DNA from: Terrabacter sp. Ter38
Lineage (GTDB): Bacteria; Actinomycetota; Actinomycetes; Actinomycetales; Dermatophilaceae
Direction: 5' to 3'
Assembly (NCBI RefSeq): GCF_024519435.1
Contig: NZ_JALJRZ010000004.1
Location: 248,001-312,000 of the forward strand
Length of the DNA: 64,000 nt
Shown here: in pieces, positions 24,734 through 33,124 of the stretch
How positions within the stretch are numbered: position 1 is the first letter of the stretch
Layout: each line of letters opens with the position of its first letter
Position numbers and translations under genes: made by a program
The notes under the pieces: model-generated
Told to the model about the DNA's origin: nothing
The model's input: only the letters and a program-made list of their open reading frames with translations
The model's database searches: none

Positions 24734-25588
24734 TCAGCCGCGGGAGCTGACCCAGTCGGGGAGGATGCCGCTGCCGAGCGCGGCCGCCCGGAGCGGCGCG
24801 GTCAGCTCGGCGACCCGGCGCGTGCCCTCGAGCCCCAGGTGCACCCAGCCCTCGAGGGCCATCCGGTCCGTCTCGCGCTCGAGGTCCTTGCGGAAGGCGA
24901 GCCCTCCCTCCGTGAGCCCGTCGCCGTCGACGAGTCCCCGGTCGGTGAGCCGCTCGACGCCGGCCGCCCACTCGTCGTCCGACCAGCCGCGGCTCGACCT
25001 CATGAAGCCGGTGTTGCCGGAGAAGAGGCCGCCGATGACGATCGACTCGACGGGGTCGAGCCCGGCGCGGAGCAGGGCTGCCACGTGACCGTCCCCACGG
25101 TGCTCGCGGACGAGGGTCGCGGCGTGCCAGAGCGCGAGGCGGGGCTCGTCGGGCCACGCGAGCCCTGCGTGGGCGGCATACAACGGACGGCCGGGGGCCG
25201 TGAGGCCCGCGCAGACGGTGCGGCCGAGGTCGAGCAGCTCCGTGACGTCGGTGTCCCCGACGACGCGGTCGAGCACGACGGTCATGCCGTCCCGACGGGC
25301 CCGCTGCACCTGCTCGGGGCTCGCCACCGCCCACGACGCGGGCAGCGCCTTGGCGTGCAGCCACGGTGCGAAGACGTAGAACGTCGCGGTCGGGACCTCC
25401 GGCCCGACCGCCCCGAAGGCGGCCGACCGCGCGGCGAAGTAGCTGAGGCGAGGGTGCAGGCCGAGGGCGACATAGGCGTCGCGCACCTCGTCGGCGAAGT
25501 AGCCGAGCACGTGGAGCGTCTCGAGACCTCCCCAGGCCTGTCGAGAGGCGCGGATCAGATCGAGGTCGTCGTCGGCGTCGCGGCTCAT
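24734..25588 (-). CDS. SCO6745 (SalK-like) family protein
   Basis: The 284-residue, mainly helical protein resembles actinobacterial SCO6745-family proteins: LGYFADEVRDAYVALGLHPRLSYFAARSAAFG at the start, ALWHAATLVREHRGDGHVAALL in the middle, and a C-terminal winged-helix-like part with SDDEWAAGVERLTDRGLVDGDGLTEGG. Function unknown. TAGGGT ends seven bases before ATG 25588 on the minus strand, so the message is probably leaderless. Confidence 0.75.
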   Translation of the reverse strand: MSRDADDDLDLIRASRQAWGGLETLHVLGYFADEVRDAYVALGLHPRLSYFAARSAAFGAVGPEVPTATFYVFAPWLHAKALPASWAVASPEQVQRARRDGMTVVLDRVVGDTDVTELLDLGRTVCAGLTAPGRPLYAAHAGLAWPDEPRLALWHAATLVREHRGDGHVAALLRAGLDPVESIVIGGLFSGNTGFMRSSRGWSDDEWAAGVERLTDRGLVDGDGLTEGGLAFRKDLERETDRMALEGWVHLGLEGTRRVAELTAPLRAAALGSGILPDWVSSRG

Positions 25589-25622
25589 GATGAGCACCCT
25601 AAGGCGCGAACCCCGGCGAGCC

Positions 25623-26357
25623 TCAGCGGACGACGAGCGCGAGCGCCGAGACGATGGTCGCGGCGAGCACGAGCTGGTCGAAGCGGGTCTGGCTGAGACG
25701 CCGTGCCGTGTGCAGCCCCACCCAGGTGCCGACGAGCACGAGCGGGGCGAGCAGGGCTGTGCGCCAGAGGGTCTCGGTGCTGAAGAGACCGAGCCCGATG
25801 CTGAAGGGAAGCTTGCACAGGTTGACGCCGAAGAAGAAGAGCGCGCCCGTGCCGAGGAAGCGGCGCTTCTCGACGCCCTGCGCGACGAGGTAGAGGGTCA
25901 TGACGGGGCCGGCAGCGTTCGCCGTCATCGTGGCGAAGCCCGCGGCTGCCCCCGTGCCGAGCGCGGCAGCGCGTGAGGAGCCGACCCGGGCCGTGTCGGG
26001 GGCGCGCCACGTGAGGACGAGCTGGAGGGCCGCGAGGACGAGGAGGAGGCCGCCGATGGCGCGGCGCAGCGTCGCGTCGTCGACCCACGAGAGGAAGAGG
26101 GCTCCGAGGGCGAGTCCGGGTAGCACGGCGGGGATGAGCCGCTTCAGCAGACCGAGGTCGGCGTCGCGGCGGTAGTGCCACACGGCGACGACGTCACCGA
26201 TGAGCAGCAGCAGCAGGATCGCCGCCGTCGACTCCTTCGTCGGCAGCACGAAGGCGAAGATCGCGATGGAGATGCTTGCGACTCCGCCGATGGCGGTCTT
26301 GGCGAAGCCGATGAGCAGCGCGGCGACGCCGAGCAGTGCCAGCGACGTGACGGTCAT
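25623..26357 (-). CDS. sulfite exporter TauE/SafE family permease
   Basis: The 244-residue protein has seven or eight hydrophobic helices in two similar halves, each with the TauE/SafE motif: IGFAKTAIGGVASISIAIFAF near residue 17 and GFATMTANAAGPVMTLYL near 140. The family exports sulfite, sulfoacetate or related anions; the substrate here is not evident. TACGCT ends eight bases before ATG 26357, suggesting a leaderless message. Confidence 0.85.
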   Translation of the reverse strand: MTVTSLALLGVAALLIGFAKTAIGGVASISIAIFAFVLPTKESTAAILLLLLIGDVVAVWHYRRDADLGLLKRLIPAVLPGLALGALFLSWVDDATLRRAIGGLLLVLAALQLVLTWRAPDTARVGSSRAAALGTGAAAGFATMTANAAGPVMTLYLVAQGVEKRRFLGTGALFFFGVNLCKLPFSIGLGLFSTETLWRTALLAPLVLVGTWVGLHTARRLSQTRFDQLVLAATIVSALALVVR

Positions 26358-26378
26358 GGAATCGGAGCGTAGGCCCCG

Positions 26379-26876
26379 TCAGACCCCGAGCGAGGCGCCG
26401 AGCTTGCCGAGCAGGCGCGCGAGGGTGGCGCGCTCTGACGCGGTGAGTGGCTCGAGCAGGCGCGCCTCGTTGGCGAAGTGCTCGGGCGCCGCGCGATCGA
26501 TGAGCTCACGCCCCTTCTCGGTGAGCACGACGATGCGGCTGCGGCGGTCGCCGCCAGCGACGCGGCGCTCGACGAGGCCGGCGCCCTCGAGGCGGTCGAG
26601 CCTCTTGGACACGGCGCCCGACGTCACCATCGTCTGGTCCATGAGCTCGGTCGGGGTCAGCTCGTGCGGCTCGCCGGTGCGACGGAGGGTCGCGAGCACG
26701 TCGAAGTCGCCCTCGCCGAGACCGTGTGCGTTGTAGACCTTGACGAGCTCGGTCGTCAGGGCCAGGGCGACGCGGTGCAGCCGGCCGATGACGAGCACGG
26801 GGGTGACGTCGAGCTCAGGGCGCACGACCGCCCACTGGTCGACGACGTGCTGTGCGTGGTCCTCGCGTCGCTCCAT
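26379..26876 (-). CDS. MarR family transcriptional regulator
   Basis: The 165-residue protein has the MarR winged helix: LGEGDFDVLATLRRTGEPHELTPTELMDQTMVTSGAVSKRLDRLEGAGLVERR, then the wing GGDRRSRIVVLTEKG. It is divergent from the EamA permease. TATATT (26888-26883, minus) lies six bases before the ATG, so it is probably leaderless. Palindromes at 26890-26922 let it control both genes. Confidence 0.9.
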   Translation of the reverse strand: MERREDHAQHVVDQWAVVRPELDVTPVLVIGRLHRVALALTTELVKVYNAHGLGEGDFDVLATLRRTGEPHELTPTELMDQTMVTSGAVSKRLDRLEGAGLVERRVAGGDRRSRIVVLTEKGRELIDRAAPEHFANEARLLEPLTASERATLARLLGKLGASLGV

Positions 26877-26922
26877 GGGTGGAATATATCTTCCCCGGAA
26901 GGTAGTTTGCCTTCCATGGAAG
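26877..26922. promoter_or_regulatory. overlapping divergent leaderless promoters with two CTTCC-N2-GGAAG operators
   Basis: CTTCCCCGGAAG (26890-26901) and CTTCCATGGAAG (26911-26922) have centres 21 bp apart, two helical turns. The minus -10 TATATT is at 26888-26883 and the plus -10 TAGTTT at 26903-26908. The second palindrome includes the EamA start codon. A bound MarR dimer pair would shut both promoters. Confidence 0.75.
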
Positions 26923-28046
26923 ATAATCGGAGGAGCTGGACGAACGTCGCGCTGACGGCGCTCCCCGCCGCCATCTGGGGATCGACGTATGCCGTCACGC
27001 AGCAGTGGCTCCCCCCTGGCCGTCCGCTGTTCGCCGCCACCGTGCGGGCCCTGCCCGTCGGCCTGCTCATGCTCCTGTGGCTCCGGCGCCTGCCTCGGGG
27101 CGACTGGTGGTGGCGCTCGCTCGTCCTCGGCTCGCTCAACATCGGGCTCTTCTACGCGCTCCTCTTCGTCGCGGCCTACCGCCTCCCGAGCGGCCTCGGG
27201 GCCACGCTCGTCGCGACCGCTCCCATGGTGACGATGGGTGTCTCGTGGTTGCTCCTTGACCAGCGACCTGCCCGGGTCTCGGGGGCGGCCGGCCTGGTCG
27301 GCCTCGTCGGGGTGGCGCTGCTCGTGCTCCAGAACGGACTCGACAAGCCACTCGACCCGGTCGGTCTCGGAGCCGGGCTCCTCGCCGTCGTGCTGTCGTC
27401 GTGCGGCTTCGTCCTCACGAGGAAGTGGGCGCCCACCGTCGACGTCGTCACGATGACGTCGTGGCAGCTCGTCGCGGGTGGGCTCGTGCTGCTGCCGATC
27501 GGGCTCGTCGTCGAGGGGGCACCGCCGGCCCTCGACCTGCCGGCTGCGGGGGCGCTCGCCTACCTCGGTCTCCTCGGCAGCGGCGTCGCCTACGTCCTGT
27601 GGTTCCGGGGGTTGGCGATCCTCGGCCCGACCTCCGCCTCGATCATCGGCCTCGTGAACCCGGTGGTCGGCGTCCTGCTCGGCGTCGCGCTCCTCGGCGA
27701 GCCCTTCGGTCCGGTGCACCTCGTCGCCATGGTCCTCGTCATCGGCAGCGTCCTCGCCGCGCAGGAGCCGGTCCGGGCCCGATTCTCCCGTCGCGCCCGG
27801 TCGGCCGGCGAGCGCGCGTCGACCCGGCGGCATACGCCCGCTCTTCCCAGCGGGGCCCCGGCGGGTAAGGCTGTGGCATGGCCACCGACACCGACCACAC
27901 CTTCGACGTCATCGTCATCGGGCTCGGACCGGGCGGTGAGCACGTCGCCGGGAGCCTCGCGGAGCGCGGCCTGCGCGTGCTCGGCGTCGACCGCAGACTC
28001 GTGGGCGGCGAGTGCCCCTACTGGGGCTGCATCCCCTCGAAGATGA
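26916..28046 (+). CDS. EamA/DMT family transporter with extended C-terminus
   Basis: The protein reads 376 residues, of which about 1-290 are the ten-helix EamA (drug/metabolite) fold: PAAIWGSTYAVTQQWLPP near the start, a second repeat from GAGLLAVVLSSCGFVLTRKW, and FRGLAILGPTSASIIGLVNPVVGVLLG. The last 80 residues are Ser/Pro/Arg-rich and not EamA-like; the frame passes 169 bp into the next gene before stopping. A lost stop or frameshift near 27800-27870 is likely. ATG 26916 is seven bases after TAGTTT. Confidence 0.8.
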   Translation: MEDNRRSWTNVALTALPAAIWGSTYAVTQQWLPPGRPLFAATVRALPVGLLMLLWLRRLPRGDWWWRSLVLGSLNIGLFYALLFVAAYRLPSGLGATLVATAPMVTMGVSWLLLDQRPARVSGAAGLVGLVGVALLVLQNGLDKPLDPVGLGAGLLAVVLSSCGFVLTRKWAPTVDVVTMTSWQLVAGGLVLLPIGLVVEGAPPALDLPAAGALAYLGLLGSGVAYVLWFRGLAILGPTSASIIGLVNPVVGVLLGVALLGEPFGPVHLVAMVLVIGSVLAAQEPVRARFSRRARSAGERASTRRHTPALPSGAPAGKAVAWPPTPTTPSTSSSSGSDRAVSTSPGASRSAACACSASTADSWAASAPTGAASPRR

Positions 28047-29245
28047 TGATCCGCGCCGCCGATGCTCTCGCCCAGGCCCGCCGTGTCGACGGGCTGGCCG
28101 GATCGGTCGGCGACGTCACGCCGGACTGGTCGGTCGTCGCCACGCGCATCCGCGAGGAGGCCACCGACACCTGGGACGACAGGGTCGCCGTCGAGCGCCT
28201 GACCGGCAAGGGCGCGACCTTCGTGCGCGGCACGGCCCGGATCGCGGGCCCGGGACGCGTCGACGTCGACGGCACCGCCTACTCGGCGACCACGGGCATC
28301 GTCGTCAACACCGGCACGACGGCGGCGATCCCACCCGTCGACGGCCTCGCGGACACGCCCTACTGGACCAACCACGACATCGTCGAAGCCACCGAGCTGC
28401 CCGGGTCGGTCGTCGTCCTGGGCGGTGGTGCCATCGGCTGCGAGCTGAGCCAGGTCATGGCCCGGTTCGGCGTCGACGTGACGGTCGTCGAGGCCGCCGA
28501 CCGCATCCTCGCGCTCGAGGAGCCGGAGGCCTCCGAGCACCTCAAGAGTGCTCTCGAGGCGGACGGCATCACGGTGCGGGAGGGGGTCGGTGCCGAGAAG
28601 GTCACCCACGACGGCTCGACGTTCACGGTCACGCTGGGCGACGGCTCGACGCTGGCAGCTGAGAAGCTCCTCGTCGCCACCGGCCGCCGCGCCGACCCCG
28701 CCGCCGTCGGTCTCGACACGGTCGGCGTCGCCAGGGACTCGCGCACCGCGCCCGTGGACGACCGCTGCCGCGTCGCCGATGGCGTCTGGGCCGTCGGCGA
28801 CATCACCGGCAAGGGCGCCTTCACCCACGTCTCGATGTACCAGGCCGGTGTCGTCATCCGTGACGTCCTCGGCGACGACGGCCCCCCGGCGGAGTATGCC
28901 GCCCTCCCGCGCGTCACGTTCACCGATCCCGAGGTCGGCGCCGTCGGGATGACGGAGGCGCAGGCTCGCGAGAAGCTCGCGAACGTCCAGGTGGGCGTGA
29001 CTCCGCTGGGCGAGACGACGCGCGGCTGGATCGCCAAGGCGGACGGCCTGATCAAGGTCGTCGCGGACGCCGACCGCGGTGTCCTAGTCGGTGCCACGAC
29101 GATGGGCCCGGCTGGGGGAGAGGTGCTCGGGGCGCTCGCCGTGGCCGTGCACGGCGAGGTCCCGATCGAGCGGCTCCGCTCGATGATCTACGCCTACCCG
29201 ACGCTCCACCGCGGCATCGAGGACGCGCTCGGCCGCCTCGCCTGA
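27878..29245 (+). CDS. pyridine nucleotide-disulfide oxidoreductase (mercuric reductase/Lpd-like)
   Basis: The 455-residue flavoprotein has an FAD motif (VIVIGLGPGGEHVAGSLAERG), a redox-active disulfide in GGECPYWGCIPSK, an NAD(P) motif (VVVLGGGAIGCELSQVMARFG), a second FAD motif (VWAVGDITGKGAFTHVSMYQ) and a dimerisation domain ending YAYPTLHRGIEDA, with the catalytic His. It lacks the C-terminal vicinal Cys and N-terminal HMA domain of true MerA. Likely a disulfide or quinone reductase. Its first 169 bp overlap the EamA frame. Confidence 0.85.
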   Translation: MATDTDHTFDVIVIGLGPGGEHVAGSLAERGLRVLGVDRRLVGGECPYWGCIPSKMMIRAADALAQARRVDGLAGSVGDVTPDWSVVATRIREEATDTWDDRVAVERLTGKGATFVRGTARIAGPGRVDVDGTAYSATTGIVVNTGTTAAIPPVDGLADTPYWTNHDIVEATELPGSVVVLGGGAIGCELSQVMARFGVDVTVVEAADRILALEEPEASEHLKSALEADGITVREGVGAEKVTHDGSTFTVTLGDGSTLAAEKLLVATGRRADPAAVGLDTVGVARDSRTAPVDDRCRVADGVWAVGDITGKGAFTHVSMYQAGVVIRDVLGDDGPPAEYAALPRVTFTDPEVGAVGMTEAQAREKLANVQVGVTPLGETTRGWIAKADGLIKVVADADRGVLVGATTMGPAGGEVLGALAVAVHGEVPIERLRSMIYAYPTLHRGIEDALGRLA

Positions 29246-29278
29246 GGCCCCGCGTCGCCGACGTCAGCGGGTCGCGTC

Positions 29279-29313
29279 TGCGTCACTGCTCCGTGTGGTG
29301 GAGCAGTGACGCA
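29279..29313 (+). terminator. 14-bp hairpin after the flavoprotein gene
   Basis: TGCGTCACTGCTCC (29279-29292) pairs exactly with GGAGCAGTGACGCA (29300-29313) across a 7-nt loop. It lies 33 nt after the stop codon and has no T-tract. Confidence 0.7.
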
Positions 29314-29413
29314 GGCGACATTCGGGTGACGGGGCTGTGACGGTTGCGCGGCGCTCCGGCGACGAGCGTCCGGGCCTGCATGGGCGGCTCGAGCCGGACG
29401 ATACGGTGAGCGC

Positions 29414-30271
29414 ATGGCACAGCGACTGCTCGCCCTCGACCTCGACGGCACGACTCTCAACCACATGGGCGAGCTCTCCGACCGCGTCCGTGACGCCGTC
29501 CAGGCGCTGCCCGACGACGTCGCCGTCGTCATCGCGACGGGCCGTTCGATCATCGCGACGACGCCGATCCTCGAGGCGCTCGGCCTGCGCCAGGGATACG
29601 CCATCTGCTCCAACGGCGCACTGACGCTCAGGATCGACCCCTCTGCGGCAGAGGGCTACTCGATCATCGACATGGTGACCTTCGACCCGCGGGCGGTGCT
29701 CGAGAAGATGCGCGTCGCCCTCCCCGACGCGCTCATCGCCGTCGAGGAGCCGGGCGTCGGCTTCAAGGTGAGCAAGCACTTCCCCGACGGTGAGCTCATG
29801 GGTGAGTCGCGCGAGGTCGACTGGGACGAGCTCATCGCGCACCCCGTCACCCGCGTCACCCTGCGCCAGCCCGAGGCCACGGCCGAGGAGTTCATGGAGC
29901 TGGTCGAGCGCGCCGGTCTGCACGGGGTGTCGTATGCCGTCGGCTGGTCAGCGTGGCTGGACATCAACCCCGAGGGCGTGTCCAAGGCGAGTGCGCTCGA
30001 GCTCGTCCGTCGCCAGCTGCACGTCGAGCCGATCCACACCGTCGCGTGCGGCGACCAGCGCAACGACCTCGAGATGCTCCACTGGGCTGCGTGGGGCGTC
30101 GCCATGGGCAACGCCCCCGACCAGGTCAAGGCCGTCGCCGACGAGGTGACCGGCCACGTCGACGACGACGGCCTCGTCCCCGTGCTCGAGGCCGTCGGGC
30201 AGGCCGCGCGGGCAGGCGTCCCCTTCCGCGACGGCGTCGAGTCGGCCGCGACCGCGCGGCTCGAGCTCTAG
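29414..30271 (+). CDS. Cof-type HAD family hydrolase
   Basis: The 285-residue protein has HAD motif I LLALDLDGTTLN (nucleophile Asp), motif II VVIATGRS, a C2 cap (about 80-190), Lys in SKASALELV and motif IV VACGDQRNDLEMLHWAAWGVAMGNA. It is a Mg-dependent phosphatase of sugar phosphates or cofactors, exact substrate unknown. TACGGT (29402-29407) ends six bases before the ATG, so it is probably leaderless. Confidence 0.9.
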   Translation: MAQRLLALDLDGTTLNHMGELSDRVRDAVQALPDDVAVVIATGRSIIATTPILEALGLRQGYAICSNGALTLRIDPSAAEGYSIIDMVTFDPRAVLEKMRVALPDALIAVEEPGVGFKVSKHFPDGELMGESREVDWDELIAHPVTRVTLRQPEATAEEFMELVERAGLHGVSYAVGWSAWLDINPEGVSKASALELVRRQLHVEPIHTVACGDQRNDLEMLHWAAWGVAMGNAPDQVKAVADEVTGHVDDDGLVPVLEAVGQAARAGVPFRDGVESAATARLEL

Positions 30272-30396
30272 ACCCGGTAGGCCACCGAGACGTCGCCGAA
30301 GGACTCTCGGGTGTCGTGTCGAGAACGGTCCGCCCCGTTCGACGTAGAGGTGAGCACGGTCCGACGACCGTGCACCGACTGCAGGAGGAGACCGCC

Positions 30397-30837
30397 ATGC
30401 GTTTCATGATCATCGTCCACAGCACCCCCGAGACCGAGCAGGGCACGACCGGCACGGAGCAGCAGTTCGCCGACATGCAGGCCTACAACGAGGAGATGCT
30501 CAAGGCCGGCGTCTTCGTCGACGGGCAGGGGTTGCACCCGACCGCCAAGGGTGCGCGCGTCACGTACGAGGACGGCGACTGGGTGGTCACCGACGGGCCG
30601 TTCGCCGAGGCCAAGGAGCTCGTCGCCGGCTTCACGATCATCGACGTCAGCTCCCGCGAGGAGGCGCTCGAGTGGATCCGGAAGTGGCCGGTGTCGTGCG
30701 CGCCCGACCCCGGTCAGGCGCTCGAGCTGCGCCAGGTGTTCGCCGCTGAGGACTTCGGCGACGCCTTCACACCCGAGATGCGCGAGCGCGATGAGCAGAT
30801 GCGCGCCGAGGCCGCGCGCAACGCCGCCCGGGGCTGA
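30397..30837 (+). CDS. YCII (DGPF) domain protein
   Basis: The 146-residue protein has the YCII/DGPF fold: MRFMIIVHST, then YEDGDWVVTDGPFAEAKELVAGFTIIDVSSREEALEWI. The motif DGPFAEAKE is diagnostic. Such proteins are regularly encoded beside ECF42 sigma factors, as here (30 bp upstream), and may be partners or targets. GCAGGAGGAG precedes ATG 30397. Confidence 0.9.
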   Translation: MRFMIIVHSTPETEQGTTGTEQQFADMQAYNEEMLKAGVFVDGQGLHPTAKGARVTYEDGDWVVTDGPFAEAKELVAGFTIIDVSSREEALEWIRKWPVSCAPDPGQALELRQVFAAEDFGDAFTPEMRERDEQMRAEAARNAARG

Positions 30838-30866
30838 ACGACACCGGTCCGTGCCAGAGTGTCGGG

Positions 30867-32192
30867 GTGTCATCGACCGCCGACCAGACCCACGAGACCA
30901 CCGCGTCACAGGCCACCCGCGCATCGCACGACGACGTCCAGCGCACGCTCGAGGCCGTGTGGCGCATGGAGGCCGCCAAGGTGACGGCCGTCGTCGCCCG
31001 CGTCGTCGGGGACGTCGGTCTCGCCGAGGACCTCGCGCAGGACGCGTTCGTGCAGGCGCTCGAGCAGTGGCCCCGCGACGGCATCCCGACGAAGCCGGGT
31101 GCCTGGCTGACGGCGACCGCGAGGCGGCGCGCCATCGACCGCATCCGGCGCGACGTCAACCTCGCGAGCAAGCTGCAGCAGGTGGGACACGTGGAGGAGC
31201 TGCGCGTGGCCGAGCTGGCCGAGGGCGACTTCGACGCCGCGCTCGAGGACATCGACGACGACGTCCTCGGCCTGGTCTTTGCCGCGTGCCATCCCGCCCT
31301 GACCGCTCAGGCGCGAATCTCCCTGACGCTGAGGATGATCGGTGGGCTGACGACGCGTGAGATCGCCCGTGCCTTCCTCACCACCGAGCCGACCATCGCC
31401 CAGCGCATCTCGCGGGCCAAGAAGACCCTGAGCCAGGACGGCGTCACCATCGAGGTGCCGTCGGGCGCCGAGCTGGCACCACGGCTCGCGTCGGTCCTCG
31501 AGGTCGTCTACCTCATCTTCAACGAGGGGTATGCCGCCACGTCAGGTCGCGACTGGGTGCGCGGCGACCTCATGGAGGAGGCCATCCGGCTCGGGCGCGT
31601 CCTCGCGGCCCTGGCGCCCGGAGAGCCCGAGGTGCACGGCCTGCTCGCCCTCATGGAGATCCAGGCCTCGCGCACCCGGGCCCGCATCGGTCACGACGGC
31701 GAGCCGGTCCTGCTCCTGGACCAGGACCGCACGAAGTGGGACTGGGCCCTGATCCGCCATGCACTCGCCGCTCTCGATCGGGCCGTGTCGCTCGTCGACG
31801 CTGCCCGGGGGCCCGCCGGTCCCTATGTGCTGCAGGCCGCCATCGCCGCCTGCCACGCCCGCGCCCGCACGCCCGAGGCCACCGACTGGCCGCGCATCGT
31901 CGCGCTCTACGCGCAGCTGGGAGCGAGTCGCCCGTCGCCCGTCATCGACCTCAACCGTGCGGTGGCCCTGTCCTACGCCGACGGGCCGGCCGCCGCACTC
32001 GAGGTCGTCGACGGACTCGTGGCGTCAGGCGCGCTCGCCGACTACCACCTGCTGCCGAGCGTCCGTGGCGACCTGCTCGCCCGCCTCGGCCGCGACGAGG
32101 AGGCCCGCGCCGAGTTCGCCCGCGCTGCCGGCATGACGCAGAACGACGCCGAGAGGGCGCTCCTCCTGCGCCGGGCGGCCCGCGAGGACTGA
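30867..32192 (+). CDS. ECF sigma factor, ECF42 type with C-terminal TPR-like extension
   Basis: The 441-residue protein has sigma region 2 (VGLAEDLAQDAFVQALEQWPRDG, then RAIDRIRRD) and region 4 (TLRMIGGLTTREIARAFLTTEPTIAQRISRAKK). It then has an extension of about 230 residues with the DUF6596 part (YLIFNEGYAATSG, then DLMEEAIRLGRVLA) and TPR-like helices. No anti-sigma gene is adjacent, which fits ECF42, where the extension itself controls activity. The partner is the upstream YCII gene. GTG 30867 is the first start in frame. Confidence 0.9.
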   Translation: MSSTADQTHETTASQATRASHDDVQRTLEAVWRMEAAKVTAVVARVVGDVGLAEDLAQDAFVQALEQWPRDGIPTKPGAWLTATARRRAIDRIRRDVNLASKLQQVGHVEELRVAELAEGDFDAALEDIDDDVLGLVFAACHPALTAQARISLTLRMIGGLTTREIARAFLTTEPTIAQRISRAKKTLSQDGVTIEVPSGAELAPRLASVLEVVYLIFNEGYAATSGRDWVRGDLMEEAIRLGRVLAALAPGEPEVHGLLALMEIQASRTRARIGHDGEPVLLLDQDRTKWDWALIRHALAALDRAVSLVDAARGPAGPYVLQAAIAACHARARTPEATDWPRIVALYAQLGASRPSPVIDLNRAVALSYADGPAAALEVVDGLVASGALADYHLLPSVRGDLLARLGRDEEARAEFARAAGMTQNDAERALLLRRAARED

Positions 32193-32290
32193 ACGCCACA
32201 GACACGAAACGGCCGACGAGGTCGATGTATCAGGACTACCGTCGAGACACCCTGCACTGACAACGGCTGTCGATCGGGTGGAGGTCTGCC

Positions 32291-33124
32291 ATGGCCGTGG
32301 TGCACCAGAGCTGTGTCGGCTACGGCGCCGAGCCCTTCGCGTCGCTCGTCTCCGACTATCCCGGCGACGACGTCTACCCGTCGGACGACTTCCGCACCGA
32401 GTGGGGGCCTGTCTTCCACCGTGGCCGGCTCGACGGCAGCGCCCGCGTGCTCGTCCTCGGTCAGGATCCGGCGACCCACGAAGCGATCTCGCGCCGCATC
32501 CTCGTCGGTGAGGCCGGGCAGCGCGTCCAGGGGCTGCTGGCCAAGGTCGGCGTCCACACGGCATACGCCATGGTCAACGTCTACCTCTACAGCGTGTTCG
32601 GGCAGGCCGCCGGGAGCCGCCACGCCAAGGACCCCGCCATCGCGGCCTACCGGAACCGCTGGCTCGACGCCCTTCTCGTCGGCACGGACGTCACCGCCGT
32701 CGTCGCGCTCGGCGACCTCGCGGCCACGGCGTACGCCGCATGGGCGCGGACCCAGCCCGACACCGCTGGATCGTTGCACCTCGCAGCGATCCGGCACCCC
32801 ACGTACGCCGAGGGATTCGCACGTGCCTCCGGCAAGCCGCTCGCCGAGACGACAGCCGCTCAGATCGCCAACTGGAACGAACACCTCGCCGACCTCGCGG
32901 CGCACGTCACCCCCGAGGGGCCTACCGACCTGACCCCGTATGCCGCCACGTGGGGTCCCACGGACCTCGCGCCCATCCCGGAGGTCGACCTCCCGCCCGG
33001 TGCGCCCGCGTGGTGGCGCGACGTGGACGCGTGGGCGAGCCGCACCGGCGACGACAAGCAGACGAAGCGCGCGACGATCACCGTCGTCGTCCCGAAGGGA
33101 GCCCGCACATGGCCAGCTCTGTGA
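32291..33124 (+). CDS. uracil-DNA glycosylase superfamily protein
   Basis: The 277-residue protein has a UDG-like core: RVLVLGQDPATHEAISRRIL (compare GQDPYH), YAMVNVYLYSVFGQ, VVALGDLAATAY and a late LAAIRHPTYAEG in place of HPSP. A Pro/Trp-rich tail follows. Base excision activity is plausible but the catalytic motif is divergent, so it could bind rather than cut. GGAGG precedes the ATG. Its end overlaps the amidohydrolase start by 16 nt, suggesting an operon. Confidence 0.75.
   Translation: MAVVHQSCVGYGAEPFASLVSDYPGDDVYPSDDFRTEWGPVFHRGRLDGSARVLVLGQDPATHEAISRRILVGEAGQRVQGLLAKVGVHTAYAMVNVYLYSVFGQAAGSRHAKDPAIAAYRNRWLDALLVGTDVTAVVALGDLAATAYAAWARTQPDTAGSLHLAAIRHPTYAEGFARASGKPLAETTAAQIANWNEHLADLAAHVTPEGPTDLTPYAATWGPTDLAPIPEVDLPPGAPAWWRDVDAWASRTGDDKQTKRATITVVVPKGARTWPAL

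Noticed and set aside
27828-27835. GTATGCCG as a promoter or RBS element
   Set aside because: Copies lie mostly inside genes at random distances from starts and on both strands, so a transcription or translation signal does not explain them.
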